DNA of 64,000 nucleotides from an uncultured Lachnospiraceae bacterium (GTDB taxonomy: Bacteria > Bacillota > Clostridia > Lachnospirales > Lachnospiraceae), in contig CAIFEV010000012.1 in assembly GCA_903789615.1 (NCBI GenBank), forward strand, positions 1 to 64,000, in the 5' to 3' direction. The notes under the pieces were generated by a model. The model saw only the letters and a list, made by a program, of their open reading frames with translations. It was not told the DNA's origin and made no database searches. Of this stretch, positions 25,581 to 33,722 are shown piece after piece; the first letter of the stretch is position 1, and each line of letters opens with the position of its first letter. The position numbers and the translations under genes are program-made.

Positions 25581-26299
25581 GAGTTGATTCATCCCGCATG
25601 TGGCAGATGCATCCGGCATTTGCCATTTTTGATATGGACGGGACGCTGGTTGATTCGATGCAGTACTGGATGCGGCTGGGAAAAGAGTTCCTGCGGATGA
25701 AGGGGGTGTCGGACAGGGACGCCGCCCCGGTTCTGGCACTTCTGGAGCAGCAGACGATCTCGCAGAGTTCGGCGCTGATGGTGAAGACCTATCACTGGCA
25801 GCAGACACCGGAGGCTGTCGCGGATGAGATAAACGGCCTGATGCAGGAGCACTACCGCCGGGATGTTACGCTGAAGCCGGGGGTTAAGGCGTATCTCGTG
25901 GGGCTTCACGCCGCGGGAGTGCGCTGCTGTGTGGCTTCGGCAAGTGACCCGGAAAATGTCCGGCTTTGCCTCGCCCGGACGGGGGTGGCGGATGACTTTG
26001 CGTTCGCGCTCTCCAGCGATGAATACGGGGGGAAAAGTTCGCCGGACATCTATATGGCGTGCGCGAAGCGCTTTGGCGCCGGGCCCGGTGATATCGCGGT
26101 CTACGAGGACGCGCTGTACGCGCTTAAGACCGCCGCGTCGGCCGGGTTTAAGACAGTCGGGATTCTGGACGTCTGGGACCGGGAAGAGTGGCCGGCGATC
26201 CGGGATATTGCAGACACCGTGACGGAGGATTTTCAGGCGTTTTCCAGAAGACGCGGAGCGCTTCGGGAGGGCCTTGAAGAGCCTTTCCGGCGGTCTTGA
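25577..26299 (+). CDS. HAD-superfamily phosphatase in the thiamine operon
   Basis: 240 residues. HAD motifs: FDMDGTLVDS (nucleophile Asp near residue 19), VASASD, KSSPDIY (Lys) and VYEDALYALKTA (acidic pair). A helical cap lies after motif I, as in beta-phosphoglucomutase-like phosphatases. It overlaps thiM by ATGA and so belongs to the TPP-controlled operon. A role as thiamine monophosphate or precursor phosphatase is a reasonable inference, since HAD enzymes do this in other organisms; it is not shown by sequence. Confidence 0.85.
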   Translation: MRVDSSRMWQMHPAFAIFDMDGTLVDSMQYWMRLGKEFLRMKGVSDRDAAPVLALLEQQTISQSSALMVKTYHWQQTPEAVADEINGLMQEHYRRDVTLKPGVKAYLVGLHAAGVRCCVASASDPENVRLCLARTGVADDFAFALSSDEYGGKSSPDIYMACAKRFGAGPGDIAVYEDALYALKTAASAGFKTVGILDVWDREEWPAIRDIADTVTEDFQAFSRRRGALREGLEEPFRRS

Positions 26300-26324
26300 C
26301 AGTCCGCGCAAAGTTACGTAAACT
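26296..26324 (+). promoter_or_regulatory. Promoter of metG
   Basis: TTGACA (26296-26301), 17-bp spacer, TAAACT (26319-26324). It starts in the stop codon of the HAD gene and lies outside the riboswitch-controlled operon logic. The 66-nt leader is too short for a T-box. Confidence 0.6.
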
Positions 26325-26390
26325 TTACTCACGGACGCAGGCCGGCGCCTTTCATCAGGGAGTTTTGCGGCCGCGCGGAAAGGAGTCTTT

Positions 26391-28340
26391 ATGCAGAATA
26401 AAGGACCGTATTACATCACGACGGCTATCGCCTATACATCGGGCAAGCCGCATATCGGAAATACATATGAAATCATCATGGCGGACGCGATCGCCCGGTG
26501 GAAGCGCCGGGAGGGGTATGACGTCCACTTCCAGACCGGTTCGGACGAGCACGGACAGAAGATCGAGGAGCGCGCAAAGCAGGCCGGAAAGACGCCGAAG
26601 GAATTTGTCGACGAGACGGCGGGCGAGATAAAGCGCATCTGGGATCTGATGAACACTTCCTACGACCGCTTCATCCGCACGACGGATGCGGACCACGAGA
26701 AACAGGTCCAGAAAATCTTCCGGAAGCTCTACGATCAGGGAGACATCTATCTGGGAAGCTACGAGGGCATGTACTGCACCGAGTGTGAGGCATTCTACAC
26801 AAAGTCCCAGCTCGTGGACGGCGACAAGTGCCCGGTCTGCGGCAGCACGGTGCATGAGGAGAAGGAGGACGCGTACTTCTTCCGCATGAGCAAATACGCC
26901 CCGAAGCTCATCGACTACATCAACACGCACCCGGATTTTATTCAGCCGGTTTCCCGCAAGAATGAGATGATGAAAAATTTCCTTCTTCCGGGCCTGCAGG
27001 ACCTCTGCGTGTCCAGAACCTCGTTTTCCTGGGGCATTCCGGTGGACTTTGACCCGAAGCATGTTGTCTATGTGTGGCTCGACGCCCTGACCAACTATAT
27101 CACGGGCATCGGCTACGATGCGGACGGGAACAGCTCCGATACGTTCAAAAAATACTGGCCGGCAGATCTTCACCTGATCGGCAAGGACATCATCCGCTTT
27201 CACACGATCTACTGGCCAATTTTCCTGATGGCGCTCGGTCTTCCGCTCCCGAAGAAAGTGTTCGGCCATCCGTGGCTGCTGCAGGGCGGCGAGAAGATGA
27301 GCAAGAGCAAGGGCAACGTGATCTACGCGGATGACCTGGCGGACCTGTACGGTGTTGACGCGGTGCGGTACTTCTGCCTGCACGAGATGCCCTACGAGAA
27401 CGACGGCATCATCACCTGGGATCTGATGACCGAGCGCACGAACTCGGATCTGGCCAATACACTCGGCAACCTCGTGAACCGCACCATCGCCATGACCAAT
27501 AAATACTTTGACGGCGTGGTGCGTGACGCAGGTGCGGCGGAGCCGGTCGACGACGATCTGAAGGCGGTCACGACAGGAGCCTTTGAAAAGGTAAAGGCTT
27601 CGATGGACACGCTGCACGTGGCGGATGCCCTGACGGAGATCTTCACGGTCTACAAGCGGCTCAACAAGTATATCGATGAGACGGATCCGTGGGTTTTAGC
27701 CCGCGACGAGGCGAAGAAGGACCGTCTGGCGACCGTTCTCTACAACCTGACCGAAGGCATTGTGATGGCGACATCCCTGCTTGCCCCGTTCCTTCCGGAG
27801 ACGGCGGACAGGATCTTTGCGCAGCTTAACACAGAGGCGCGCGACTTCGATACGCTGGGAACGTTCGGACTGTACCCGTCCGGCACGAAGGTGACGGATG
27901 CGCCGGAGATCCTCTTCATGAGAAAGGATCCGAAGGAGATCAGGGAGAAAGTCGCCGGGATCGAAGAAAAGCAGAGAAACGGCGGCGTGAAGTATCCGGA
28001 AGTTGAAAAGAAACCGGAGATCACCATCGACGACTTTGACAGGATTCAGATGCGGGTCGGCGAAGTCCTGAAATGCGAGCCGGTCAAAAAGTCGAAGAAG
28101 CTGCTCGTGTCGCAGATCCGGGTAGGGTCGGAGGTGCGCCAGATTGTGTCCGGCATCCGCGGCTCGTACAAGCCGGAGGATATGGTAGGCAAAAAGGTCA
28201 TCGTCGTGACGAATCTGAAGCCGGCGAAACTGTGCGGCGTCGAGAGTCAGGGGATGATCCTGGCGGCTATGAACGAGAAGGGTGAGATAAGCGTACTCAC
28301 TCCGGACCGCGACATGATCGCCGGCAGTGAGGTCGGATAA
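26391..28340 (+). CDS. metG: Methionyl-tRNA synthetase
   Basis: 649 residues. The class I signatures are GKPHIGNTYE (HIGH) and KMSKSKGNV (KMSKS). Zinc ligands are CTEC and CPVC (about residues 127-146). The anticodon-binding helical domain is followed by a C-terminal EMAP/Trbp111-like tRNA-binding domain (about 545-649, IDDFDRIQMRVGEVLKCE and SQGMILAA), which makes dimers in this family. It charges tRNA-Met. ATG at 26391 follows GGAAAGGAG. The tatD start overlaps its stop (TAATG), giving the common metG-tatD-rsmA order. Confidence 0.97.
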   Translation: MQNKGPYYITTAIAYTSGKPHIGNTYEIIMADAIARWKRREGYDVHFQTGSDEHGQKIEERAKQAGKTPKEFVDETAGEIKRIWDLMNTSYDRFIRTTDADHEKQVQKIFRKLYDQGDIYLGSYEGMYCTECEAFYTKSQLVDGDKCPVCGSTVHEEKEDAYFFRMSKYAPKLIDYINTHPDFIQPVSRKNEMMKNFLLPGLQDLCVSRTSFSWGIPVDFDPKHVVYVWLDALTNYITGIGYDADGNSSDTFKKYWPADLHLIGKDIIRFHTIYWPIFLMALGLPLPKKVFGHPWLLQGGEKMSKSKGNVIYADDLADLYGVDAVRYFCLHEMPYENDGIITWDLMTERTNSDLANTLGNLVNRTIAMTNKYFDGVVRDAGAAEPVDDDLKAVTTGAFEKVKASMDTLHVADALTEIFTVYKRLNKYIDETDPWVLARDEAKKDRLATVLYNLTEGIVMATSLLAPFLPETADRIFAQLNTEARDFDTLGTFGLYPSGTKVTDAPEILFMRKDPKEIREKVAGIEEKQRNGGVKYPEVEKKPEITIDDFDRIQMRVGEVLKCEPVKKSKKLLVSQIRVGSEVRQIVSGIRGSYKPEDMVGKKVIVVTNLKPAKLCGVESQGMILAAMNEKGEISVLTPDRDMIAGSEVG

Positions 28341-29101
28341 TGATATTTGAGACACACGCCCACTATGAGGACAGTGCGTTTGACGCGGACCGGGAGGCTC
28401 TGATAGAGAGCCTTCCGGTTCGCGGCATTTCTCCCGTGGTTAATGTGGGGTCTTCCCTGGAAACGAGCCGGAAATCGCTGGCCCTTGCCGGCCGGGTCCG
28501 GTATTTTTACGCGGCTGTCGGGCTGCACCCGGATGCCGCGCAGGAAGCTACAGAAGACGCCATCCGGGAACTGGAACGGATGGCCCGTGACCCGAAGACG
28601 GTGGCTGTCGGTGAGATCGGCCTTGACTATCACTGGCCCGATCCGCCGCGCGACGTGCAGAAACAGGCTTTCACCATGCAGCTTGACATGGCCGCGCGCC
28701 TGAATCTGCCCGTCATCCTTCACTCGCGGGACGCGGAAAAAGACACCGAGGATATCCTGCGCGCGTGGGGTGTGCCGGTGAATACGGTTCTCCACTGCTA
28801 CTCGTACTCGGTGGAGAGCGCGCTCACCTTTGCCGGGATGGGCCTGTATTTCGGCATCGGCGGCGCGCTGACATTTAAAAAGACGAAAAAGCTGAAGGAA
28901 GTGGTCAAACGGCTTCCCGCTGACCGCATTCTGCTTGAGACGGACTGTCCGTACATGGCACCGGAACCGGTGCGGGGAACGCGCAACAGTTCGCTGAACC
29001 TTCCTTTCGTGGCACAGGCGGTAGCCGGTCTTCGCGGCACAAGCGCCGAAGAAGTCATTCGCGTCACAGCGGAAAACGCAAGGAGATTCTTCCATGTATG
29101 A
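28340..29101 (+). CDS. tatD: TatD-family metal-dependent deoxyribonuclease
   Basis: 253 residues, TIM-barrel amidohydrolase fold. Metal ligands: the initial HxH in ETHAHYED, GEIGLDYHW (Glu), LHSRDAEKDT (His), HCYSYSVE (His) and ETDCPYMAP (Asp). It acts as a 3'-5' exonuclease or AP-site nuclease in DNA repair and degradation. Starts at ATG 28340, overlapping metG, and overlaps rsmA by 8 bp. Confidence 0.93.
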   Translation: MIFETHAHYEDSAFDADREALIESLPVRGISPVVNVGSSLETSRKSLALAGRVRYFYAAVGLHPDAAQEATEDAIRELERMARDPKTVAVGEIGLDYHWPDPPRDVQKQAFTMQLDMAARLNLPVILHSRDAEKDTEDILRAWGVPVNTVLHCYSYSVESALTFAGMGLYFGIGGALTFKKTKKLKEVVKRLPADRILLETDCPYMAPEPVRGTRNSSLNLPFVAQAVAGLRGTSAEEVIRVTAENARRFFHV

Positions 29102-29990
29102 GCATCTGTCAAATCCCGGCGCGGTTCGCCGCATTTTAGACAAATATAACATCCGCTTCCGCAAGCGGTTCGGACAGAACTTCCTCATCCGGGAGGATGT
29201 GGTGGAGGACATCGTGGACGGCGCCGGCATCACGGAGCGCGACGATGTGATCGAGGTCGGTCCGGGCATCGGAACGATGACACAGGTCCTGGCAGAGCAC
29301 GCACACTCGGTGACGGCGGTGGAGATCGACCGGGACCTGGTGAAGGTCCTCGGCGAGACGCTCTCCGGGTATGACAACACGGAAGTGATCTGCGGGGATA
29401 TCCTGAAGACGGACCTGAACAGACTGGTCCGGGAGAAGGGAGAGGGCCGGCCGGTGAAAGTGGCAGCCAATCTTCCCTATTACATAACAACGCCCATTCT
29501 GATGAAGCTGCTGGAATCGGACGCCGGGTTTGAGTCCATCACGGTGATGGTGCAGAAGGAAGTGGCCGAGCGGGCGTGCGCGGGACCGGGAACGAAGGCG
29601 TACGGAGTTCTCAGCCTCGCCGTGCAGTATCACGCGGCACCTCAGATTGTGCTGCAGGTGCCGGCCTCCTCGTTCATGCCGAGCCCGAATGTGGACTCGG
29701 CGGTTCTGCACCTGAAGCTGTATAAAGATCCGCCGGTGAGGGTGCAGGATCCGGACTTCCTGTTTCAGCTCATCAAAGCGGCTTTCGGGCAGCGGCGCAA
29801 GACACTTGTCAACGCGGCGGGGACGGGGATCTCCGGGCTCTCAAAGACGTGCGTCAGTGAGGCGATAGCGGCGGAAGGGCTGTCTCCTCAGGTACGCGGT
29901 GAGGCACTCACTCTGGAACAGTTCGCGCGGCTCTCCGACCGGCTCTGCCGCATGGCGGCAAAAAATGACCGGAGCAGCCCGGAGCTCTGA
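29094..29990 (+). CDS. rsmA: 16S rRNA dimethyladenosine transferase RsmA (KsgA)
   Basis: 298 residues. The early KRFGQNFL and SAM motif VIEVGPGIGTMTQVLA are diagnostic, as is the catalytic NLPYYITTPI. FMPSPNVDSAVLHL and FGQRRKTLVNA mark the C-terminal domain. It dimethylates the two adenines at the 3' end of 16S rRNA. The last ~100 bp overlap the 3' end of tadA on the opposite strand, so the two transcripts are antisense there. Confidence 0.96.
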   Translation: MYEHLSNPGAVRRILDKYNIRFRKRFGQNFLIREDVVEDIVDGAGITERDDVIEVGPGIGTMTQVLAEHAHSVTAVEIDRDLVKVLGETLSGYDNTEVICGDILKTDLNRLVREKGEGRPVKVAANLPYYITTPILMKLLESDAGFESITVMVQKEVAERACAGPGTKAYGVLSLAVQYHAAPQIVLQVPASSFMPSPNVDSAVLHLKLYKDPPVRVQDPDFLFQLIKAAFGQRRKTLVNAAGTGISGLSKTCVSEAIAAEGLSPQVRGEALTLEQFARLSDRLCRMAAKNDRSSPEL

Positions 29991-30424
29991 GACGCCAGGA
30001 CACCGCGCGTGATGCGGCAGCGGTGATTGAGACCCGGCAGCTGCAGGAGATTGATGACCGACCCCGCGCAGCCTGCCTTCGGATTCATGGCGCCGATCAC
30101 GACGTCGGGGATCCTCGCCTGCACGATGGCGCCGGCGCACATGGGACAGGGCTCGAGCGTGACGTACAGCGTGCAGTCCTCAAGCCGCCAGTCTCCGACT
30201 GCCTTTGAGGCGCGCCGGATTGCGGTAATCTCGGCGTGGCCGAGCGCCGTGTGGTCGGTGTTGCGCCGGTTGTATCCCCGGGCGATTATTTTGCCGCCCC
30301 GCACGATGACACATCCGATCGGAACTTCCCCTCTTTTTTCCGCTTTTTTTGCCTGCCGTATGGCTTCTTTCATGAATCCCTCGTCCTGAGGGAGCTGCTG
30401 TCTTGAAAGATCCTGTGGAATCAA
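29888..30424 (-). CDS. tadA: tRNA-specific adenosine deaminase TadA
   Basis: 178 residues, cytidine deaminase-like fold. Zinc and catalytic residues are in GHAEITAI (HAE) and EPCPMCAGAI (PCxxC). It converts A34 to inosine in tRNA-Arg(ACG). The TTG at 30424 is the likely start: AGGAGC lies eight bases before it and the promoter -10 is at 30455-30460. ATG at 30478 lies upstream of the promoter, and ATG 30373 gives a shorter form. The last ~30 residues (Ser/Arg-rich) are encoded opposite rsmA and are beyond the usual end of the family. Confidence 0.92.
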   Translation of the reverse strand: MIPQDLSRQQLPQDEGFMKEAIRQAKKAEKRGEVPIGCVIVRGGKIIARGYNRRNTDHTALGHAEITAIRRASKAVGDWRLEDCTLYVTLEPCPMCAGAIVQARIPDVVIGAMNPKAGCAGSVINLLQLPGLNHRCRITRGVLASQSSGLLRSFFAAMRQSRSESRANCSRVSASPRT

Positions 30425-30454
30425 GCCGTATGCTCCTTTTATCCATTTGCCAGC

Positions 30455-30485
30455 AGTATAGCACGCCAGGCGCGGCAATTGACAA
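30455..30485 (-). promoter_or_regulatory. Promoter of tadA
   Basis: Minus strand TTGTCA (30480-30485), 19-bp spacer, extended -10 TGCTATACT (TATACT at 30455-30460). Its -35 overlaps the -35 of the SRP RNA promoter on the other strand. Confidence 0.55.
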
Positions 30486-30508
30486 GTGGGGCGGCGCCCC
30501 GGTATAAT
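30479..30508 (+). promoter_or_regulatory. Promoter of SRP RNA
   Basis: TTGACA (30479-30484), 18-bp spacer, TATAAT (30503-30508): both hexamers are perfect consensus, as expected for a stable RNA. Confidence 0.85.
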
Positions 30509-30514
30509 GAAAAA

Positions 30515-30778
30515 TGCGCAGCCGGGGGAGCAGCGGTCCCCTGTACCTGCAATCCGCTACAGCAGGGGTGATGGTCCGACTGAGGACAAGGATGGGCAGA
30601 GCAGCCCGGCCGGGACGGCGTTGAAGCCCGGGTCTTCCGCAATGGAAATCCGCGAACCGTGTCAGGTCAGGAATGAAGCAGCACTAAACGGAAGCTTTCA
30701 TGTGCCGGAAGGGCGCCTGGGCCGAGCAGGTCAGGCCGGTAACGGCTGTTTATCTTCGCTCGAAGCGGACCGCGCATT
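30515..30778 (+). ncRNA. ffs: Signal recognition particle RNA (large Gram-positive type)
   Basis: About 264 nt. The SRP core (domain IV) reads GTGTCAGGTCAGGAATGAAG then CAGCACTAA at 30659-30686. The 5' Alu part CCTGTACCTGCAATCCGC (30541-30558) and the 3' GCCTGGGCCGAGC segment (about 30715-30727) match Bacillus-type scRNA. Exact ends are estimated. It scaffolds Ffh in membrane protein targeting. Confidence 0.93.
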
Positions 30779-30799
30779 TATATTTTGTGAAGAGTAAAA

Positions 30800-30843
30800 G
30801 CCGGAGATGCCGCGTAAGAAAGTCGGCGTTTCCGGCATTTTCC
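30800..30843 (+). terminator. Terminator of SRP RNA
   Basis: GCCGGAGATGCCG (30800-30812) pairs with CGGCGTTTCCGGC (30824-30836) with G-U pairs, then ATTTTCC. Confidence 0.75.
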
Positions 30844-30868
30844 TGATTTGGTCGTGACAGAGGTGTAA

Positions 30869-32506
30869 ATGGCATATCAGGCTTTGTACCGCAAGTGGCG
30901 GCCGAAGACGTTTGAGGATGTCAGAGGCCAGGAGGCGGTCGTTCGGACGCTGAAAAATCAGATCAAAACGGACCGGATCGGGCACGCTTACCTGTTCTGC
31001 GGGACGCGCGGGACGGGAAAGACAAGCGTGGCCAAGATTTTCGCAAGGGCCGTGAACTGTGAGCACCCGGTTGACGGGAGCCCGTGCGGGGAGTGTGCGT
31101 CCTGCCGGGCGATCGCCTCGGGTTCGGACATGAATGTGGTGGAGATCGACGCGGCAAGCAACAACGGCGTCGACAACATCCGGGACATCCGGGATCAGGT
31201 GCGCTACCGGCCGACGGAGGGAAAGTACCGCGTGTACATCATCGACGAGGTGCACATGCTCTCGGCGGCCGCATTTAACGCGCTTTTAAAGACGCTCGAA
31301 GAACCGCCGTCCTATGTGATCTTCATCCTCGCGACGACGGAGATCCAGAAGATTCCGCTCACAATTCTCTCGCGCTGTCAGCGCTATGACTTCCACCGGA
31401 TTCCGACGGAGACGATCTTTGAGCAGCTGAAATGTCTGGTGGAAAAAGAGGGCCTTAAGGCGAGCGATCAGGCGCTTCACTATGTGGCGCGGCAGGCGGA
31501 CGGCTCAATGCGGGACGCCCTGAGTCTGCTCGACGAGTGTCTGTCCTTTTACACCGGCAGGGACCTGGAATATGAGGATGTTCTGAAGGTGCTGGGCGCC
31601 GCGGACACGGCCGTGTACTCGTCGATGCTGCGGGAACTGCTCGCATGCCGGACGGGCGGAGCTCTGGGACTTTTAAATGAGATTCTGCTCTCGGGCCAGG
31701 AACTCCCGCAGTTTGTGTCCGGCTTTATCTGGTATCTGCGCAATGTCCTGCTCGTCATTTCGTCTGCGGATATGAGCGTGACGGCGGATATCGTCGACAT
31801 GTCGGAGGACGATTTCAAAAAGCTGACAGAGGACGCCGGACAAGCGGCGGAGAGTGCCCACGGAGACAAAAAAGAAGGGATTTCCCGGATTATCCGCTAT
31901 ATTGAGCTGTTCAGCGACCTGTCCGGAAAAATGACGGGAACGACCCAGAAGCGGGTGCTGACGGAGGTGACCATAATCCGCTGTACCAGACCGGCCATGG
32001 ATGCCGGTCTGACAGAAGGAGAACGGTCCGGCCTCAAGGAGCGGATCACGGCGCTTGAGGCGCAGACGGAGCAGCTGCAGGCACTTGTCGGACAGTTGCA
32101 GAGCCGTCCGGCACCGGGCAGCGCCGGCAGGATAAAAAGGGCAGCACCGGCCGACCCGGAATCCCCCGCTGCATTTGACCTTCCGGACGGAACGGCGGAC
32201 GCGGAGTACATTCTTTCGCACTGGGACCGGGTAAAGGAATACATCCGGGCGGTGCAGCCGCTTGCCGGGGCCCTGCTTGATTCCGGAGAGGTGGATGTGA
32301 CGGTCCGGGGGAAAGACGAGCTGGTGATTGATGCGCCGGATTCCCCTGTCATGGAGGCACCGCCGACTATCACAGCCCCTTTAAAACGGATCGCAAAGGG
32401 TGTAAAAATAACAAAAGAACTCAGAAAAGACAGTACAGGAGAACCGGTCATCCCACAGCCTGCCATGAAAGTGGATACGGCGGATGGCGAGAGCGGGATG
32501 GTCTGA
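30869..32506 (+). CDS. dnaX: DNA polymerase III subunit gamma/tau
   Basis: 545 residues. AAA+ clamp-loader ATPase: Walker A GTRGTGKTS, zinc module CEHPVDGSPCGECASC, Walker B YIIDEVHML, and sensor 1 in LATTE. Domain III follows to about residue 370. The rest is a variable tau-like tail that binds polymerase in other bacteria. It loads the beta clamp. No slippery A-rich frameshift site is evident near the usual gamma stop position, so a single tau form is likely. Followed by ybaB and recR, the standard order. Confidence 0.96.
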   Translation: MAYQALYRKWRPKTFEDVRGQEAVVRTLKNQIKTDRIGHAYLFCGTRGTGKTSVAKIFARAVNCEHPVDGSPCGECASCRAIASGSDMNVVEIDAASNNGVDNIRDIRDQVRYRPTEGKYRVYIIDEVHMLSAAAFNALLKTLEEPPSYVIFILATTEIQKIPLTILSRCQRYDFHRIPTETIFEQLKCLVEKEGLKASDQALHYVARQADGSMRDALSLLDECLSFYTGRDLEYEDVLKVLGAADTAVYSSMLRELLACRTGGALGLLNEILLSGQELPQFVSGFIWYLRNVLLVISSADMSVTADIVDMSEDDFKKLTEDAGQAAESAHGDKKEGISRIIRYIELFSDLSGKMTGTTQKRVLTEVTIIRCTRPAMDAGLTEGERSGLKERITALEAQTEQLQALVGQLQSRPAPGSAGRIKRAAPADPESPAAFDLPDGTADAEYILSHWDRVKEYIRAVQPLAGALLDSGEVDVTVRGKDELVIDAPDSPVMEAPPTITAPLKRIAKGVKITKELRKDSTGEPVIPQPAMKVDTADGESGMV

Positions 32507-32522
32507 CAACAGGAGGACGGAT

Positions 32523-32873
32523 ATGGCAAAACGGGGCGGCTTTGGCGGCGGAATGCCGGGCAATATGAACAACCTCATGAAGCAGGCGCAGCGCATGCAG
32601 CGTCAGATGCAGGAGCAGCAGGAAAAGCTGGAGTCTCAGGAGTTCCACGCGACGAGCGGCGGCGGCGCGGTCGAAGTGACGGTGAGCGGCAAAAAGGAGA
32701 TCACAAAGATCAAGATCGATCCGGAGGCCGTTGACCCGGATGATGTCGAGATGCTCGAGGACATGATCATGGCAGCTGCCAACGAGGCGCTCCGTCAGTG
32801 TGACGCGGCGGCACAGGAGCAGATGAGCCGGCTGACCGGCGGCCTCGGCGGTCTTGGCGGAGGCCTGATGTAA
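32523..32873 (+). CDS. YbaB/EbfC family nucleoid-associated protein
   Basis: 116 residues. Small dimeric DNA-binding protein: helix MNNLMKQAQRMQRQMQEQQ, the FHATSGGGAVEVTVSG hairpin and the final helix with LEDMIMAAANEAL. The glycine-rich ends (GGFGGGMPG and GGLGGLGGGLM) are common. It binds DNA non-specifically and is almost always next to dnaX and recR. ATG at 32523 follows AGGAGG. Confidence 0.94.
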   Translation: MAKRGGFGGGMPGNMNNLMKQAQRMQRQMQEQQEKLESQEFHATSGGGAVEVTVSGKKEITKIKIDPEAVDPDDVEMLEDMIMAAANEALRQCDAAAQEQMSRLTGGLGGLGGGLM

Positions 32874-32876
32874 AGC

Positions 32877-33485
32877 ATGGAGATCTACAGCAGCCATATC
32901 GGGCGGCTTATCGAGCAGCTCTCCAGGCTCCCCGGGATCGGACCGAAGAGCGCGCAGAGACTCGCATTTTTCATCATCCGTCTGCCGAAGGAGCAGGTGG
33001 AGAGCCTGGCGGGGGCGATCCTGGACGCGAAGGAGAATGTCCACTACTGCCGCGAGTGCTGCACGCTGACGGACGGTGATCTGTGTCCGGTGTGCGCGGA
33101 TACGCGGCGGGACCACTCCACCATCATGGTGGTGGAGGACACGCGGGACATGGCGGCGTATGAAAAGACCGGCAAGTATGACGGCGTGTATCACGTTCTT
33201 CACGGCGCCATCAGCCCGATGAACGGCGTCGGCCCGGAGGACATCCGGATGAAGGAGCTCATGACCCGGCTGGCGAAAGAGGATATAAAAGAAGTGATTC
33301 TGGCGACGAACTCCAGTCTGGAGGGCGAGACGACGGCCATGTATCTGGCGCGCCTGATCCGTCCGACCGGCATCAGGGTGACGAGGATCGCCAGCGGCGT
33401 CCCGGTCGGCGGCGACCTTGACAATGTGGACGAAGTGACACTTCTGCGCGCCCTCGAGGGGCGCACGGATATGGGGCACGGCTGA
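32877..33485 (+). CDS. recR: Recombination mediator RecR
   Basis: 202 residues. The N-terminal HhH (LSRLPGIGPKSAQRLAF), the zinc finger CRECCTLTDGDLCPVC, the TOPRIM segment MVVEDTRDMAAYE and the Walker-like C-terminal GVPVGGDLDNVDEVTLLRAL are all present. It acts with RecF/RecO to load RecA on gapped DNA. It starts four bases after ybaB. Confidence 0.97.
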   Translation: MEIYSSHIGRLIEQLSRLPGIGPKSAQRLAFFIIRLPKEQVESLAGAILDAKENVHYCRECCTLTDGDLCPVCADTRRDHSTIMVVEDTRDMAAYEKTGKYDGVYHVLHGAISPMNGVGPEDIRMKELMTRLAKEDIKEVILATNSSLEGETTAMYLARLIRPTGIRVTRIASGVPVGGDLDNVDEVTLLRALEGRTDMGHG

Positions 33486-33549
33486 AGTGCCCCGGCGGCG
33501 CCGGACGCACGGACACCCGGGGCGGACCGGTTTTCAGAACAGCGGGTAA

Positions 33550-33596
33550 AGAGGATAAGAAGCGCATTCCGGAAAGGCGCTTCTTATCCTCTCTTC
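33550..33596 (+). terminator. Long inverted repeat / terminator after recR
   Basis: 16-bp perfect stem, AGAGGATAAGAAGCGC (33550-33565) and GCGCTTCTTATCCTCT (33577-33592). The downstream tract TCTTCAAAT is T-poor, so termination may be partial. Confidence 0.6.
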
Positions 33597-33611
33597 AAAT
33601 GTTAAGAAATG

Positions 33612-33640
33612 TTTACAATGATAAAGTGCTGTGATAAAAT
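33612..33640 (+). promoter_or_regulatory. Promoter of the 1258-residue protein gene
   Basis: TTTACA (33612-33617), 17-bp spacer, TAAAAT (33635-33640); about 75-nt leader to the TTG start. Confidence 0.6.
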
Positions 33641-33722
33641 TTCTCTGATTGTATTCCGGCGGCATCTGCCGCGCGGGGTACGGATGTTCCTGAATACGAC
33701 AGAATAAAGAGAGGCGCCTGTT

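Noticed and set aside
26300-26390. T-box leader before metG
   Set aside because: The leader is too short and lacks the T-box sequence.
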